DNA of 64,000 nucleotides from Cyclaneusma minus (taxonomy: Eukaryota; Ascomycota; Leotiomycetes; Marthamycetales; Marthamycetaceae), in assembly GCA_037179335.1 (NCBI GenBank), contig JAKZHN010000013.1, forward strand, positions 310,001 to 374,000, read 5' to 3'. The notes under the pieces were generated by a model that did not search any database, was not told where the DNA came from, and was given only the letters and a program-made list of their open reading frames with translations. Shown here one piece after another: positions 44,260 through 54,567 of this stretch. Numbering within the stretch: the first letter of the stretch is position 1; the number at the start of each line of letters is the position of its first letter. The translations under genes and the position numbers were made by a program.

Positions 44260-44521
44260 AATTTTGGCGAACTAGAGAGCACATGTCTGGTCTATTCGCT
44301 GACGCCCGCCACGCAGCGGTGGGAAGAATAAAGAGCCCATGATCAACACACTTCTGAATCTTGCAACTTGACACGTATGTGAGTGTGACTGGTAGTAGTG
44401 CACAGTTTCGAATAATACAGTAGCTAAAATGCATGCGACCTAATGTTTTCTATCTATGTGGACTTTCTGAACTGGTATCTCAATGCACGAAGATATTAGG
44501 CAGCTTGTAGAGGCACGGGAT

Positions 44522-44693
44522 AATCACGTGGCTAGGGGCACATGCTTGCGCCTCAGGCAGGCAGGGCGCAGGAGCTCTTACCCAGAGCTCTACCACCCTC
44601 CTGCCTTTCCCTCCTCGGTCACCAATCGATGAATACCATTACCCGCCACATGCCGCCATTCATCGTGATTCACACCCTGCTGTGATCCCAACA
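44522..44693 (-). repeat. solo-LTR-like fragment
   Basis: Read on the minus strand it begins TGTTGGGATCACAGCAGGGTG, matching the fragment at 48.9 kb. Both contain the inverted repeat GAGCTCT-TACCC-AGAGCTC (here 44572-44590) next to a C/T-rich run. The TGTTG start is typical of retrotransposon LTRs; the other boundary is uncertain and no internal retroelement sequence is present. Confidence 0.45.
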
Positions 44694-45624
44694 CAGCTAC
44701 ATGCAGCTACTTGAAGCGCTCGACATAGTCCGCTCTGGATCGACGGATCCATACCTACGAGCGGGTCGGTACGGGTTGGTCCAAGCTCCAGCATAGGCAT
44801 GTACCGGCGGTGCATGGGATGCCATGGACAGAGTAAATTGGCAGTCTGGAATTCCAGACGAATAGGAGATCTTGTTTCCATCTCGTTGGTGAATTTTGGC
44901 TTGGAAAGTCAATCTAACCGCTCAGGGCCAAACCCAAGGCTTGCACCGGACCGATTGGACTATCCCGAGCGCTAAACAGTAGCTTAGCAATGAAGTGTTA
45001 GTTCGGTTGCAAAGCGGCATGGCAAGGCAGATATCAAGTTCACACTTTATGTGTAGCTGTGCTGCAGTTCTGTTAGTTCGGGTGGTACCTCAACCGGCAG
45101 GAAAGCCGGGGCAAAACATCTCCACGGAGTAGGTCCTAGGAAAAATCCTTGGAAAACCGATGCGGCTGCATATCACTGCGGAGCCTGATCCCCGATTAGA
45201 TTATCAGTCCAACAGCATCAGTTCATGTTCTCGGACTTGTTCCAACTCGATCACTAACTGCATGATTGTAATGCTAGGCGCAGGTTCATCTTCCCAACAC
45301 GTGGTGGGCAAACTGTACATCAATGTATGTATTTTCACCGTGCAGGGCCTACTGTATAGTAGTGGTTCCCGGGGAGAGAACGTGCAGTTCCACGCGCTGA
45401 GCCATTGAGCGCTCTACTACTCTATCAGCCTACCAATAGCGGGGCAGCGTCTCAGCCTAGCCCCACAGCCCCCACAGCCCCCATAATCGGCAAGCTGCAA
45501 GCTTCTCCACGTCTGTGGGGCGCGCGTGGGATCTCGGGTCAAAGCCATCCGAGCGCAGGCATGTGGTGCTGTGTCTCCGTGCCCTAAGCTGGCGTTGAAA
45601 AAATAAGTGGAACACTTAATCTTC

Positions 45625-45835
45625 GCAATTTGCGCATTATAGCGGGATTAGCCTAGTTCTATTATTATATTATATTGACCGTATAGCGGGGACCGTTGTG
45701 CCCCCTGGCCTGTGCGGTGCCATATATACATGTATTATCCGCTCCCATTCCTCACCAAATCTAGGAAGTTCCTGCGGGGCCGCGCTTAGGTCTTCTTTAG
45801 GCCTAATTCCCGCAATTCGCTCATTGTAGCAAAAC
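45625..45835. repeat. AT-rich segment with imperfect inverted ends
   Basis: A segment near 45645 (AGCGGGATTAGCCTAG) is matched in reverse complement near 45805 (TTGCGGGAATTAGGCCTAA). Both ends also carry a CGCAATT(T/C)GC phrase followed by CATT(A/G)TAGC. The interior is AT-rich. It may be a degraded MITE; the evidence is similarity of the ends only. Confidence 0.3.
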
Positions 45836-46219
45836 TAGCCACTTTTTCGGAAGCTAGGAGCAGATGTTTCATTATTCAACGTTCAAGAATCTATGAATTC
45901 TTCGAAATGATCTTCATTGAAGTATGTATGCACTATGCATGCAGTCCAGTATCTGCATATACAGATAATTCAAAGCTATCTATATTGGGTATTCTTCAAT
46001 GGGACATATAATCGTATGACGACGTTAGGCTGAATCGAGAGAGGCTTAGCTAAGAAGCCTGCCGATCTGTCCATTTAATTCTCCTCTCTCAAAAACCATA
46101 AAAACCGCCTATATTTTTGTCTTGTCTCTTGGTCACAGCTTTGATCTTTGCAGCATTTGAGAACCTGTGCTTTTCTTATCTTTCTCGCGTTTTCTGTCGA
46201 CACATAGCGATCTATCACG

Positions 46220-47298
46220 ATGGACCCTCCGTACCCATGTCCGACTTCTGTCTGGCACAACGACACTTATGCCGCCATTGACCCAACTAAGCCTGAGCAC
46301 AGTCAAGCTGGGAAGACCGTCATTATTACTGGAGCAGTGAGTCCTCTATAGTGTGAAAGAATACTGATTCCTGCAACCATACTTACCTCCAAGCTAGGGA
46401 AGTGGCATCGGTCGAGAGACAGCTATTTCATTCGCAAAGGCCGGAGCAAAGCACTTGGTCCTGATAGGACGCACCGAGTCGAACCTCAAAGAAACCCAGA
46501 AACTGATTCCATCAGACACCAGCACGAGCGAGGTTTTCGCTTGCTCCGTGACTGACGAAGCGGGGATCAAGAAAATTGCCGAGTCCGTTGCGACATGGGA
46601 TATGTTGATCATGAACGCGGCATATGTTCCGGCACCGGGACACCTCGTCTCAGCCAACCTGAATGACTATTGGCAAGGATACGAGGTATGGAAACAGGAA
46701 ACTCCTGCCAGCCCTGCCAGCCTCATTGCTTACCCCTGTCTCCAGACCAATGTCAAATCAGTCATCATTATGTCTCAAGCCCTCTTTCCGAAGGCCAACC
46801 CTGCGGGTGCTGCAGTGTATGCGGTAACTACAGGCCCTCAGGTCTTGCCTGCCAAGTACACCGTGGGCCTATCAGGATATATGAGCTCCAAAGTGGCGCA
46901 AGTAAAGCTCATGGAATATTTGGCTGCTGAGAACCCCAGCATGTTCATCTGCAGCGTGCACCCTGGGATGATCGAGACCAAGGTCTTCACTGCCTCGGGA
47001 GCCACTAAAGACACTCTGCCAATGGATACTCGTAAGTTGACCCTGCTCCATTTTGAAGCCGATGTGCTATGAGGCTGAAAATTTCCGGCGTCTAGCTGCC
47101 TTGCCCGCCAACTTCATGGTCTGGCTCTCACAGCCCAAGACCAAGTTCCTGAATGGCCGGCTGGTATGGGCCAATTGGGATGTGGATGAGCTTTGTGCCC
47201 AGTCCGAGGTCATTGAACAAGGTGCTCTCATGACAACCGGGTACAACGGATGGCCGTTTCCGAACGTAGGATCCGTAAGAGGAAGTCTTAGCAAATGA
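46220..47298 (+). CDS. short-chain dehydrogenase/reductase (SDR)
   Basis: Four exons, 46220-46336, 46398-46685, 46746-47031 and 47096-47298, give 297 residues. The Rossmann cofactor motif TGAGSGIGRE is split by intron 1. Catalytic Tyr and Lys are Y180 and K184 in GYMSSKVAQ. The family end WANWDVDEL is intact. Intron 2 (46686-46745) is 60 nt and in frame, but splicing it restores the conserved YETNVKSVIIMSQALFP junction; intron 3 (64 nt) joins PMDT to PALPANFMVWL. Such enzymes use NAD(P)H to reduce or oxidise carbonyl/alcohol groups. Lying 116 bp upstream of the UbiA gene on the same strand, it probably acts in the same pathway. Confidence 0.88.
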
Positions 47299-47414
47299 GG
47301 GAAGTCCGAGGGGAAGTGGGATTTCTTCGATCCAGTGACACTTCACAATTCCAGATTCGGAAATGCTCCATCAGGCAATACTACTCTTCACTAAGTTGAG
47401 TAACCCAGGAAACA

Positions 47415-48539
47415 ATGATAAAGAACATTCAAGTAGCCAGCTTACTTAATGCAAATGCTCTATGTACTCAAATTCCTCCAAACCCTTCTTCGTCCGTTTT
47501 GATATTTCAATTTCTCGAACTTGTGAAAATCATTCGCAGAGTCGCCGTCAAATATATCGATACAGTTCCTCTATCAAATTTCTGGGCAGTCTACCTTACT
47601 CAACATACGAGTGCTATTATGCTCCACTATACTCTCCATCGATTGGCGGTTTTGAAAAAGGTCGGCGAAAACTTCTGGGGCTTCACTGGAAGTGACTTCC
47701 CCACATTCGTGATCCCAAACACCGTCTTCGGTGTGTCATGTGCGGCCGTCGGTGCTCCTCTCGTCTCCGTACATGGTCCCGTCTCGATTCGAGATGTGCT
47801 TTTTCGAGTCCCTGCGGTCGTCTTGTTCAATCTCTCGAATGTCCTCATTTTCGACCTCGCAAACCAGCGACTATGGGAATCGGTGATGGAAGACAAACGC
47901 AACAAGCCATGGCGGCCAGTTCCCAGCGGTCGAATGACGCGCAGCGAAGTTCGACTTGCTCTGCAGCTCCTGGTCCCGCTCGTTCTCGCTATCAACCATT
48001 ACATCCTCAATGTTGGCGTTGAGACGGCGTGTATTTTGGTAGTCACCTGGGTCTACAACGATCTCAAAGCGAGCGACGACGGTTGGGTTCAGCGCAACTT
48101 TATTGCAGCCCTTGGTTTCGCTCTTTACAACTGGTCCTCGCTGAAGATAGCCATCGATGGTGGTGGCCCTTCATCAGCACAGATTACTGATGCTGGGTTT
48201 ACTTGGATTCTCATGATCAGCGGGGTTATCATGACTACGATGCATGTTCAGGACTTGAAGGATGTACTTGGTGACAAGTCCAGAGGTCGTGCCACGGCGC
48301 CACTAGTCCTAGGAGACACGGTCACGCGATGGACTCTCGCTATTCCCATTGCACTCTGGGGCCCGATCTGCGTGCTTTATTTGGGGAATAGTTGGAGCAC
48401 AGCCTTTCCTGTGATGCTGCTCGGGAGCTATGTGGCTGGGCGGTGCCTTTGGCTTCGTGGAAAGAAAGAGGACCGATGGACGTGGCAGTTGTGGTGCGGC
48501 TGGACAGTATTGTTGTCACTCATGGGCCTGTGGAGTTAA
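47415..48539 (+). CDS. UbiA-superfamily membrane prenyltransferase/terpene cyclase (Fma-TC-like subgroup)
   Basis: Single exon, 374 residues; a later ATG at 47619 would give 306. The protein is mostly hydrophobic with seven to nine predicted helices. Two Asp-rich motifs face each other. The first is FDLANQRLWESVMED followed by KRNKPWRPVPSGRM. The second is HVQDLKDVLGDKSRGR. They would bind Mg2+ and prenyl diphosphate. The first motif has the FDLANQR...EDKxNKPWRP form of the fungal subgroup that contains the fumagillin bergamotene cyclase Fma-TC, rather than the NDxxDxxxD form of meroterpenoid aromatic prenyltransferases. It is therefore inferred to cyclise or transfer a prenyl diphosphate. 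It is the only scaffold-forming enzyme visible in the cluster. The N-terminal 70 residues look non-conserved, so the start is uncertain. Confidence 0.83.
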   Translation: MIKNIQVASLLNANALCTQIPPNPSSSVLIFQFLELVKIIRRVAVKYIDTVPLSNFWAVYLTQHTSAIMLHYTLHRLAVLKKVGENFWGFTGSDFPTFVIPNTVFGVSCAAVGAPLVSVHGPVSIRDVLFRVPAVVLFNLSNVLIFDLANQRLWESVMEDKRNKPWRPVPSGRMTRSEVRLALQLLVPLVLAINHYILNVGVETACILVVTWVYNDLKASDDGWVQRNFIAALGFALYNWSSLKIAIDGGGPSSAQITDAGFTWILMISGVIMTTMHVQDLKDVLGDKSRGRATAPLVLGDTVTRWTLAIPIALWGPICVLYLGNSWSTAFPVMLLGSYVAGRCLWLRGKKEDRWTWQLWCGWTVLLSLMGLWS

Positions 48540-48689
48540 ATACCAATTATGTCAATAGGAACGTAGAAGCTTGATCTAAAAAGGCTAGACTCTTAGGGAA
48601 GTCTTTAGGAGTAATTTGCAAATGTGAAGATTTGGTAAACTACATACATACAGTATTCAGCTGTGGGCTAGCTGGCAATAGGCCGAAGA

Positions 48690-48937
48690 AAAATCACGTG
48701 ATAGACCTTTTGCTGGATCTACAAAAGCCCATGGGTCGACGTAGTCGGGTTGGGTCTGTCTAGCACGAGATAAGCACGTGTCTAGGGTCAAATAGGGTCA
48801 AATGGTGGCCCATGCTGTACTAGCAGTAGATAGCCGTAGATAGCCGAGCTCTTACCCAGAGCTCCGCTACCCCCTCCTTCCTTTCCCTGTTTAGTCCAGT
48901 GTCACAACCGCGTACACCCTGCTGCGATCCCAACAGG
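48690..48937 (-). repeat. solo-LTR-like fragment
   Basis: The minus-strand end TGTTGGGATCGCAGCAGGGTGT matches the 44.6 kb fragment at nearly every base over about 20 nt. The inverted repeat GAGCTCT-TACCC-AGAGCTC (48846-48864), C/T-rich run and CACGTG sites are in the same order. The left boundary (near an AATCACGTG shared by both) is approximate. No internal retroelement genes are nearby. Confidence 0.45.
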
Positions 48938-49526
48938 GTCATACCCCTGACCCGACCCGACCCTTCATGTTCGGAACCGATGCCAACCCTGCTGTGGGTT
49001 AGCAATTCCGGCTCGGTGCCGGTGATGTGTATGCAGACATGGATGCAATTCAATGATAAGCCTGCTCACACAACAACCAATCGATATTTTTACCGCTGCC
49101 TAAATCTTTATGCATATTACATATTGTCACATTGCATACAGATACTGCGGATGAGTCTCAGCCCTGTATATGCAGAGATATAACCAGGTCTGTGGAGCGC
49201 ACTGCGCCCTGCTGAAAAGTAACGCTCTCGCGGTTAACTGGGGCGGGAAAGCCCGGAATCACACCACTTTGCTAAGAAATACCACAGTAGACGGGGCTCC
49301 AGCCGAAGTGGCAGATGGGATATGATGATCTCTTTGTTTGTTTGGTCACGTCCATGTCTGCAATTTTCTGGCAGGGCCCTCTCATATGACTGAGGAGATC
49401 CAGTCACCCCGGATCGAGTTCCACTTGGCTCTTCTTGTTTCATATACTTTCCGGAAAGTTCAGCTGGGCTTTCCTTATTTTGGATTTTATGCAGTCTAGT
49501 TCGGGCTATCACCTCATAGGCTCAAG

Positions 49527-49536
49527 TATATAAAAC
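49527..49536 (+). promoter_or_regulatory. TATA box of the P450 gene
   Basis: TATATAAAAC starts 109 bp upstream of the P450 start codon, a normal fungal TATA distance. Confidence 0.55.
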
Positions 49537-49635
49537 TTAGGTCTTTATGACTTTCTGCTGAATAGGAGTCCGAACCTTGTCTCCGTCCGATCATCAACTC
49601 AATCACTTCACGCTACATTCTTGAGACAAGTCGTC

Positions 49636-51601
49636 ATGTCTTCGAATATGTCCTTGCTATTTGCCGTTCTAGCTGGTGTTTCAATTCATCTGGGCATTTT
49701 CATACGTGGGGAATGGCATTTGCATGTTCCTCAGATTATTTTCGCGCACACATTCTTGTTCTTTCTACTCTATGTTTTACTGGAATGTTACGGAGTCGCG
49801 AACAGTTTTGGGTCATCAGTGCTTCTATCTGCTGCTTATATCTCATCTCTTGCCAGTAGTATTGTTACATATCGGCTTTTTTTCCATCCACTGCGCTCTT
49901 TTCCTGGTCCAAAATTAGCAGCGGTAACGAAAATATGGCATGTGTGGCACGCGAGGGATTCTAGAAATCATCTCTTCATGCGGAAAATATACGAAAAATA
50001 TGGGACTATCGTTCGCTCTGGTATGTTCTTACACATTCTGCGGTCATTTTCAGAGAACTGAATGGAATGGTAGGCCCCAATGAGATTTCAATCTTCCACC
50101 CTCAAGGAATCGAGTTGATTGATGGACCAAAAAGCGACACCATCAAAGACATCTGGTACGACATGCTGGCACCCAGAACGTCTCTTGTTTTTTCTCGGGA
50201 TCCTGAAGAAGTGCGAGAACGCCGCCATGCATGGAATCAAGCGTTCTCAACGAAAAGTATGGTCTCTACAAAAACAAACCCGAGATGATTTGATGCTGAT
50301 ACTTTTTAAGGTTTCAAGGTATATGAGCGACGGATCACGAAACTTGGCAACGACTTGGTGAATACTATCTCCGCTTACAACAACAAACCGATCAAAATTA
50401 ATGACCTCATGTCATGGTTTGCCTTCGATGTTATGGGCTTGGTTACTTTCAACGAAGACTTCGGCATGGTCAGAGCTCGAGAGCAGAAGAAGGAACTTCT
50501 TGACCAGCGTGGTGCCTTGGCTATGGTGGCGCCAGTGAATGATGCGATTTGGCTGGCACACTTAGGCTTCGCTCTCTTCCCATTTCTGAAGCAGGCCAGG
50601 GACTGGTTGGCCACCATGAAATTTTGTTGTGACTGCATGGAACGCCGAATGCAGGTACTTTGAGCGTTTCATCATTTCAGTCAAGTTGGATTTGAATATT
50701 TTGCTAACAGGTTAAATCCAGTCGAAAACAGACGAAGTAGATATCTCTACATTTTTCCTCGAGGAATACTATGAGCTCGAGCAGCAACGAAGCCTCAAGG
50801 AGCGACAAAATCTACTGATGGGCAGTGCTATATCCGCTGTGGTTGCCGGCAGTGATACCACTCGAGCAGGATTGATTGCGATCTTCTTCTTCATATGCAA
50901 ATACCCGCAGTACCAGAAGAAGATTCACGAAGAGGTCAAGGAAATCGATGAGACAGATTCGAATATTCTTGCCTCTTTGACAAACCTGAATGCCGTGATC
51001 AAGGAAACTCTGCGGCTCGCTCCTCCTGCTATGCACGGCGGGCCTCGGATTACAGGACCAGAGGGTCTTTGGGTTGACGATATCTTTGTTCCGGCAGGGG
51101 TGAAAGTGGGCGCGAACAAATATGTGACTCATCGTCGTATGTTGTACTTTTCTCTCATATTCTTGGTCGCTCTCACTTACCCACATACACACATATGCAG
51201 ACACTCAAACTCACCCTTTTTTGTGAGAAGATTTCGACGTTAACTTCGTCTAGTCCCTTCCGCTTTTCAATTCCCAGACGAATTTATACCGGAGCGGTGG
51301 ACCGACAAACCGGAACTTATTCTCGATGCAAGGGCATATGCTCCATTCACTGTTGGTATGCTAAATCGTACCTCAAAAATTTGTTCCGTTGTGCTAATTA
51401 CGCCTCAAAGGTCTGCGGCAATGTATCGGCAGGCAAGTTTCCTTGTTTGAGATGCGCTTGGTCACGGCGACTTTGCTGAAAAGATTCTATGTTCACTTTT
51501 CAGAAGACCATGATTCGGAGGCCTTCTGGGAATATATGAAGGATCAGGTGACGATGCAGCCCGGAGATCTATTTTGCACTTTCCAACCTCGGGTTCTGTA
51601 G
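49636..51601 (+). CDS. cytochrome P450 monooxygenase
   Basis: Six exons: 49636-50020, 50074-50256, 50311-50654, 50722-51136, 51254-51355 and 51411-51601, 539 residues. The N-terminus has up to three hydrophobic segments, then the proline hinge FFHPLRSFPGPKLAA. The I-helix motif AGSDTTR, K-helix ExxR (KETLRL), PERW motif (DEFIPERW) and heme loop FTVGLRQCIG (FxxGxRxCxG) are all intact, so the enzyme should be active at the ER membrane. All five introns are phase-consistent; for intron 3 the second acceptor (ATCCAG) was chosen because the first AG brings a stop. The start is the ATG at 49636. It is a hydroxylase or oxidase for the cluster product by context; no CYP family is assigned. Confidence 0.9.
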
Positions 51602-52244
51602 CTATTCATGCCCCCTGATCATCACGTGCAGTTGAATGTGGGAACCTAGCAGCAGGAATGGCGGGAACCGTCTTGACAGGCGAAAGGGGCTCTCTCCAGC
51701 CAGCGTAGAGCCTTGACCTGGGGCCTCAATCGAGGTCTTGAGGACCCCAGGTGCGGAGAGAGAACTCTTGAAGCATGTATGGCCATATCGCTTCGTGATG
51801 TATATGTACATAAAGGGTCGGAAGGGAGGAAAACGAAGAAGACTGCACCGGATTCGCTCGAGGAGCGACGATGGCGAAGAGAAGAGGACAGAGAAGGCCT
51901 CAGAAGCTCTTCAGCGGTGTGGTTGGAAACGCCTTCATGTGCAGTGACAGGTGGTTCGTCTACCATAAAACTCCACAATTTACCGATGTTAGAACGATTT
52001 TATCTCTTCGGCCCAAGGTCCCTAATCTGAAAATTACCGCCGTTAGTAATATGCGGGTCGTGGATACCGCAAGCCGCTCACGTAAATGGATATGCAAAAC
52101 TAACATGTTGTGAAATTGGCACGTTGGATGTTCCCGTGTAGTGGGTAGTCATCCGAATCTTGATAAAACGAAAGTCCCCGTGCTTCCGATTTTGCCTTCG
52201 CAACGCAACGTGACAGTAACTTTCTATTTAAAATCCCCATTCTA
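51602..52244. other. spacer between P450 and BBE2 genes
   Basis: No coding support. A strong hairpin lies at 51716-51752, flanked by a longer imperfect inverted repeat. A TATTTAAAA stretch lies about 15-20 bp before the BBE2 start. Confidence 0.5.
51716..51752. repeat. hairpin (inverted repeat)
   Basis: ACCTGGGGCCTCAA pairs with TTGAGGACCCCAGGT over 14 bp with one bulged base, loop TCGAGGTC. A second pair, CTCTCTCC (near 51690) and GGAGAGAG (near 51755), encloses it. It may be the core of a small element or the transcription end of the P450 gene. Confidence 0.55.
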
Positions 52245-54148
52245 ATGGCTCGCTTCTCAATCAAAGCAGTTAGCCTTGGTGCCATCCTCTCTATACTACA
52301 AAGAGCAGCATGTCTTCCGTCAGAATATCAAGGCCAAGTCTCTGATAGTCATTCGTTGAGATTTGTTGCCAGCCGCCAATCATCAGACCCTCGAAACCAT
52401 ACTGAATGCAGGTCGTTTCCAGGAGACGCTGCTTGGCCGACGACGGATGAGTGGGCATCATTCAACACTTCTCTTGAAGGGAAGTTGATCGCAACTGTAC
52501 CCTTAGCGAGCGCCTGTCACGATGACATTTTCACAACATACGACGCCGGCAAATGTGCTGCTCTACAGAATATCTGGCAGCTCTCCACGACACACGAGGA
52601 ATCCATATCTACAGTCATGGCTCCATACTTCAACAACCGAAGCTGCGATCCTTACACACCAAAGGATTACCATTGCATTGTTGGTACATCAGTACAGTAC
52701 GCTGTGAAAGCTTCTTCCCCCTCCGACTTTCGAGCTGCTATTCTATGGGCAACCAAGCACAATGCCCGTCTAGTTATTCGCAACACAGGTCATGATTACT
52801 ACGGAAAATCAACAGGAGCTGGTGCCTTAGCTATTTGGACACATTTTCTCAGGGAGAAATCCGTGGTACCACACTACATTGCAACTTCTGTATATGCAGG
52901 GGCTGACATCAAGTTCGGAGCCGGCATCGAGACTCTTGAAGCATTTGAGTTTGCTCACGAGAATGGACTCATAGTCGTTGGCGGCAACTGTCCGACTGTG
53001 GGTATTGCTGGCGGATATTCCCAAGGAGGTGGTCATGGACCTACTGCTTCCAAGTTTGGCTTGGCTGCAGATCAGGTCCTCGAATGGGAAGTGGTGACGG
53101 CCGATGGCGTTCTACGAAAAGCTTCGCCAGTTGAGAATGAGGATCTCTATTGGGCGTTGTCAGGGGGTGGCGGTGGCACGTTTGGTGTGGTGTATTCCAT
53201 GACCGTCAAGGCTTACCCGGATGTATCGACTGTCCTAGCCAACTTGACCTTCACAAGCACTGGGATCTCTCTAGATGACTTTTACAACGCCTCGAGCACC
53301 TTTCTAACAAACCTCCCTGCTCTGGTGGATTCAGGAATCTCGACCATTTGGACCCTCGAAGAAGAATTACTTGACGTGTCAACTATAATGGCTCCGGGCC
53401 TAACCACAACTGAGGTGACCGCCTTACTTTCTCCTACCCTCGAGACACTGAATAGCAGCGGCATACAATATGGTATGTGTCCCCGTCAAGATCCATTGAA
53501 TTTCCAAATCATTTCGCTAAAATATCTCAAGCCTACTCTGTATCAGAATTACCCACATTTTTAGAGGCATATCTCGCCTCAAGTCCCAACGACAACATCA
53601 CTTGGTATCAAATAGGCGGCCGGCTCATCCCTCGCTCTCTAATACAATCGAACGCGACCTCCGTTATACAAGCCTACCGAAACATCAACAGCAACGGAGG
53701 GGTGATTTCCGGTGTTGGCATTAACGTGCCTCTCGAATCTGCAGCACCGGCTAATGCAGTGAATCTGGTATGGCGCTCAGCTATTATTTCGAATGTTATC
53801 GGACTGTGAGTAATGTTTCAATCGTTTGTTTGAAGCTTCAGCTAACCAGAATGATTCAGACCTTGGAATGACACCGACTGGGCCTTGAATATCGCCAATC
53901 AAGCTCTCATTAAGCAAACACTCGTTCCCCAACTTGAGGCTATCACTCCACATGGCGGCGCATACCTCAATGAAGCAGATTGGCAGCAGGCTGACTTCCA
54001 AAGTACATTCTATGGTTCAAACTATGGAAACCTCACGGCTATCAAGAGGAAGTATGATCCAGATCATGTGTTTTATGGACTTACGGCGGTTGGGAGTGAG
54101 TACTGGGTCGAAGAATCAGACGGGAGATTATGTAGAAAGATCAATTAG
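52245..54148 (+). CDS. berberine-bridge-enzyme-like FAD-linked oxidase 2, secreted
   Basis: Three exons, 52245-53472, 53532-53805 and 53860-54148, 596 residues. The hydrophobic N-terminus ending at ACLPS is a likely signal peptide. VIRNTGHDYYGKSTGAG carries H183 and GGNCPTVGIAGGYSQGGGHG carries C249, the two expected covalent FAD links. The BBE tail (YLNEADWQQADFQSTFY, KYDPDHVFYG) is complete. Intron 1 (59 nt) joins IQY to AYSVSELPTF, the equivalent of the uninterrupted ISYAYQSQSFPTW in the 42.5 kb paralogue. Intron 2 is 54 nt. The two oxidases are similar in every motif but differ in gene structure and in about a third or more of residues by eye, so they are not recent duplicates. Same strand as, and next to, the P450 gene. 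Confidence 0.9.
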
Positions 54149-54567
54149 GGTAGGGCAGTGATGGGATCTTTGGGTCGGGGCTGCCTATAGTCAGAAATCT
54201 GTGGATAGAGTCCTGCTACTGCTGCTACTGCTGCTACAGTGCTTCATTATCGTTAAATAATCGCGCAAAAATGTCCATCTCATCATCAGTTTCGAAGCAG
54301 ATGTCCTGTGGAGTTGCGGAATGGATCAAATATTCTCCAGCTCAGCGGTGCACAACTGCACATCAAATGGGAGACCCCTAACCGATCAGCCAATCACAGC
54401 GCTTGCACCCCTCGAAGTCCGTGCGGCCCTAGTGCGCGCATCAACATTTCTCCGATTGAACTCAAGTCGCAAAAGATCTGAATCCGCAACTTTCATATCC
54501 CAGACAACTCCAACTTCACCAAAAGCGACCATTAAAAGTCGTTTTATCGTTGCCTCATCTCGAAATC
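54149..54567. other. intergenic region (NCL1 promoter)
   Basis: Short spacer with a small CTG/CTA triplet run (54210-54238) and the NCL1 upstream region. The boundary between accessory cluster and conserved gene falls here. Confidence 0.5.

Larger units (their letters stand above)
44260..46219. other. repeat-containing spacer inside the putative cluster
   Basis: Almost 2 kb without a gene. It includes an LTR-like fragment (44522-44693) and an AT-rich inverted-repeat segment (45625-45835). The last 150 bp form the SDR gene leader. Frames at 45160-45587 show no protein-like character. Confidence 0.5.
48540..49635. other. spacer with LTR-like fragment and P450 promoter
   Basis: Contains a solo-LTR-like fragment (48690-48937), then unique sequence and a TATA box just upstream of the P450 gene. 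No coding frame is supported. Confidence 0.5.

Noticed and set aside
50711..50721. First AG (CTAACAG) after P450 intron 3 as acceptor
   Set aside because: Using it brings an in-frame TAG within ten codons; the next AG keeps the frame and the expected family sequence.
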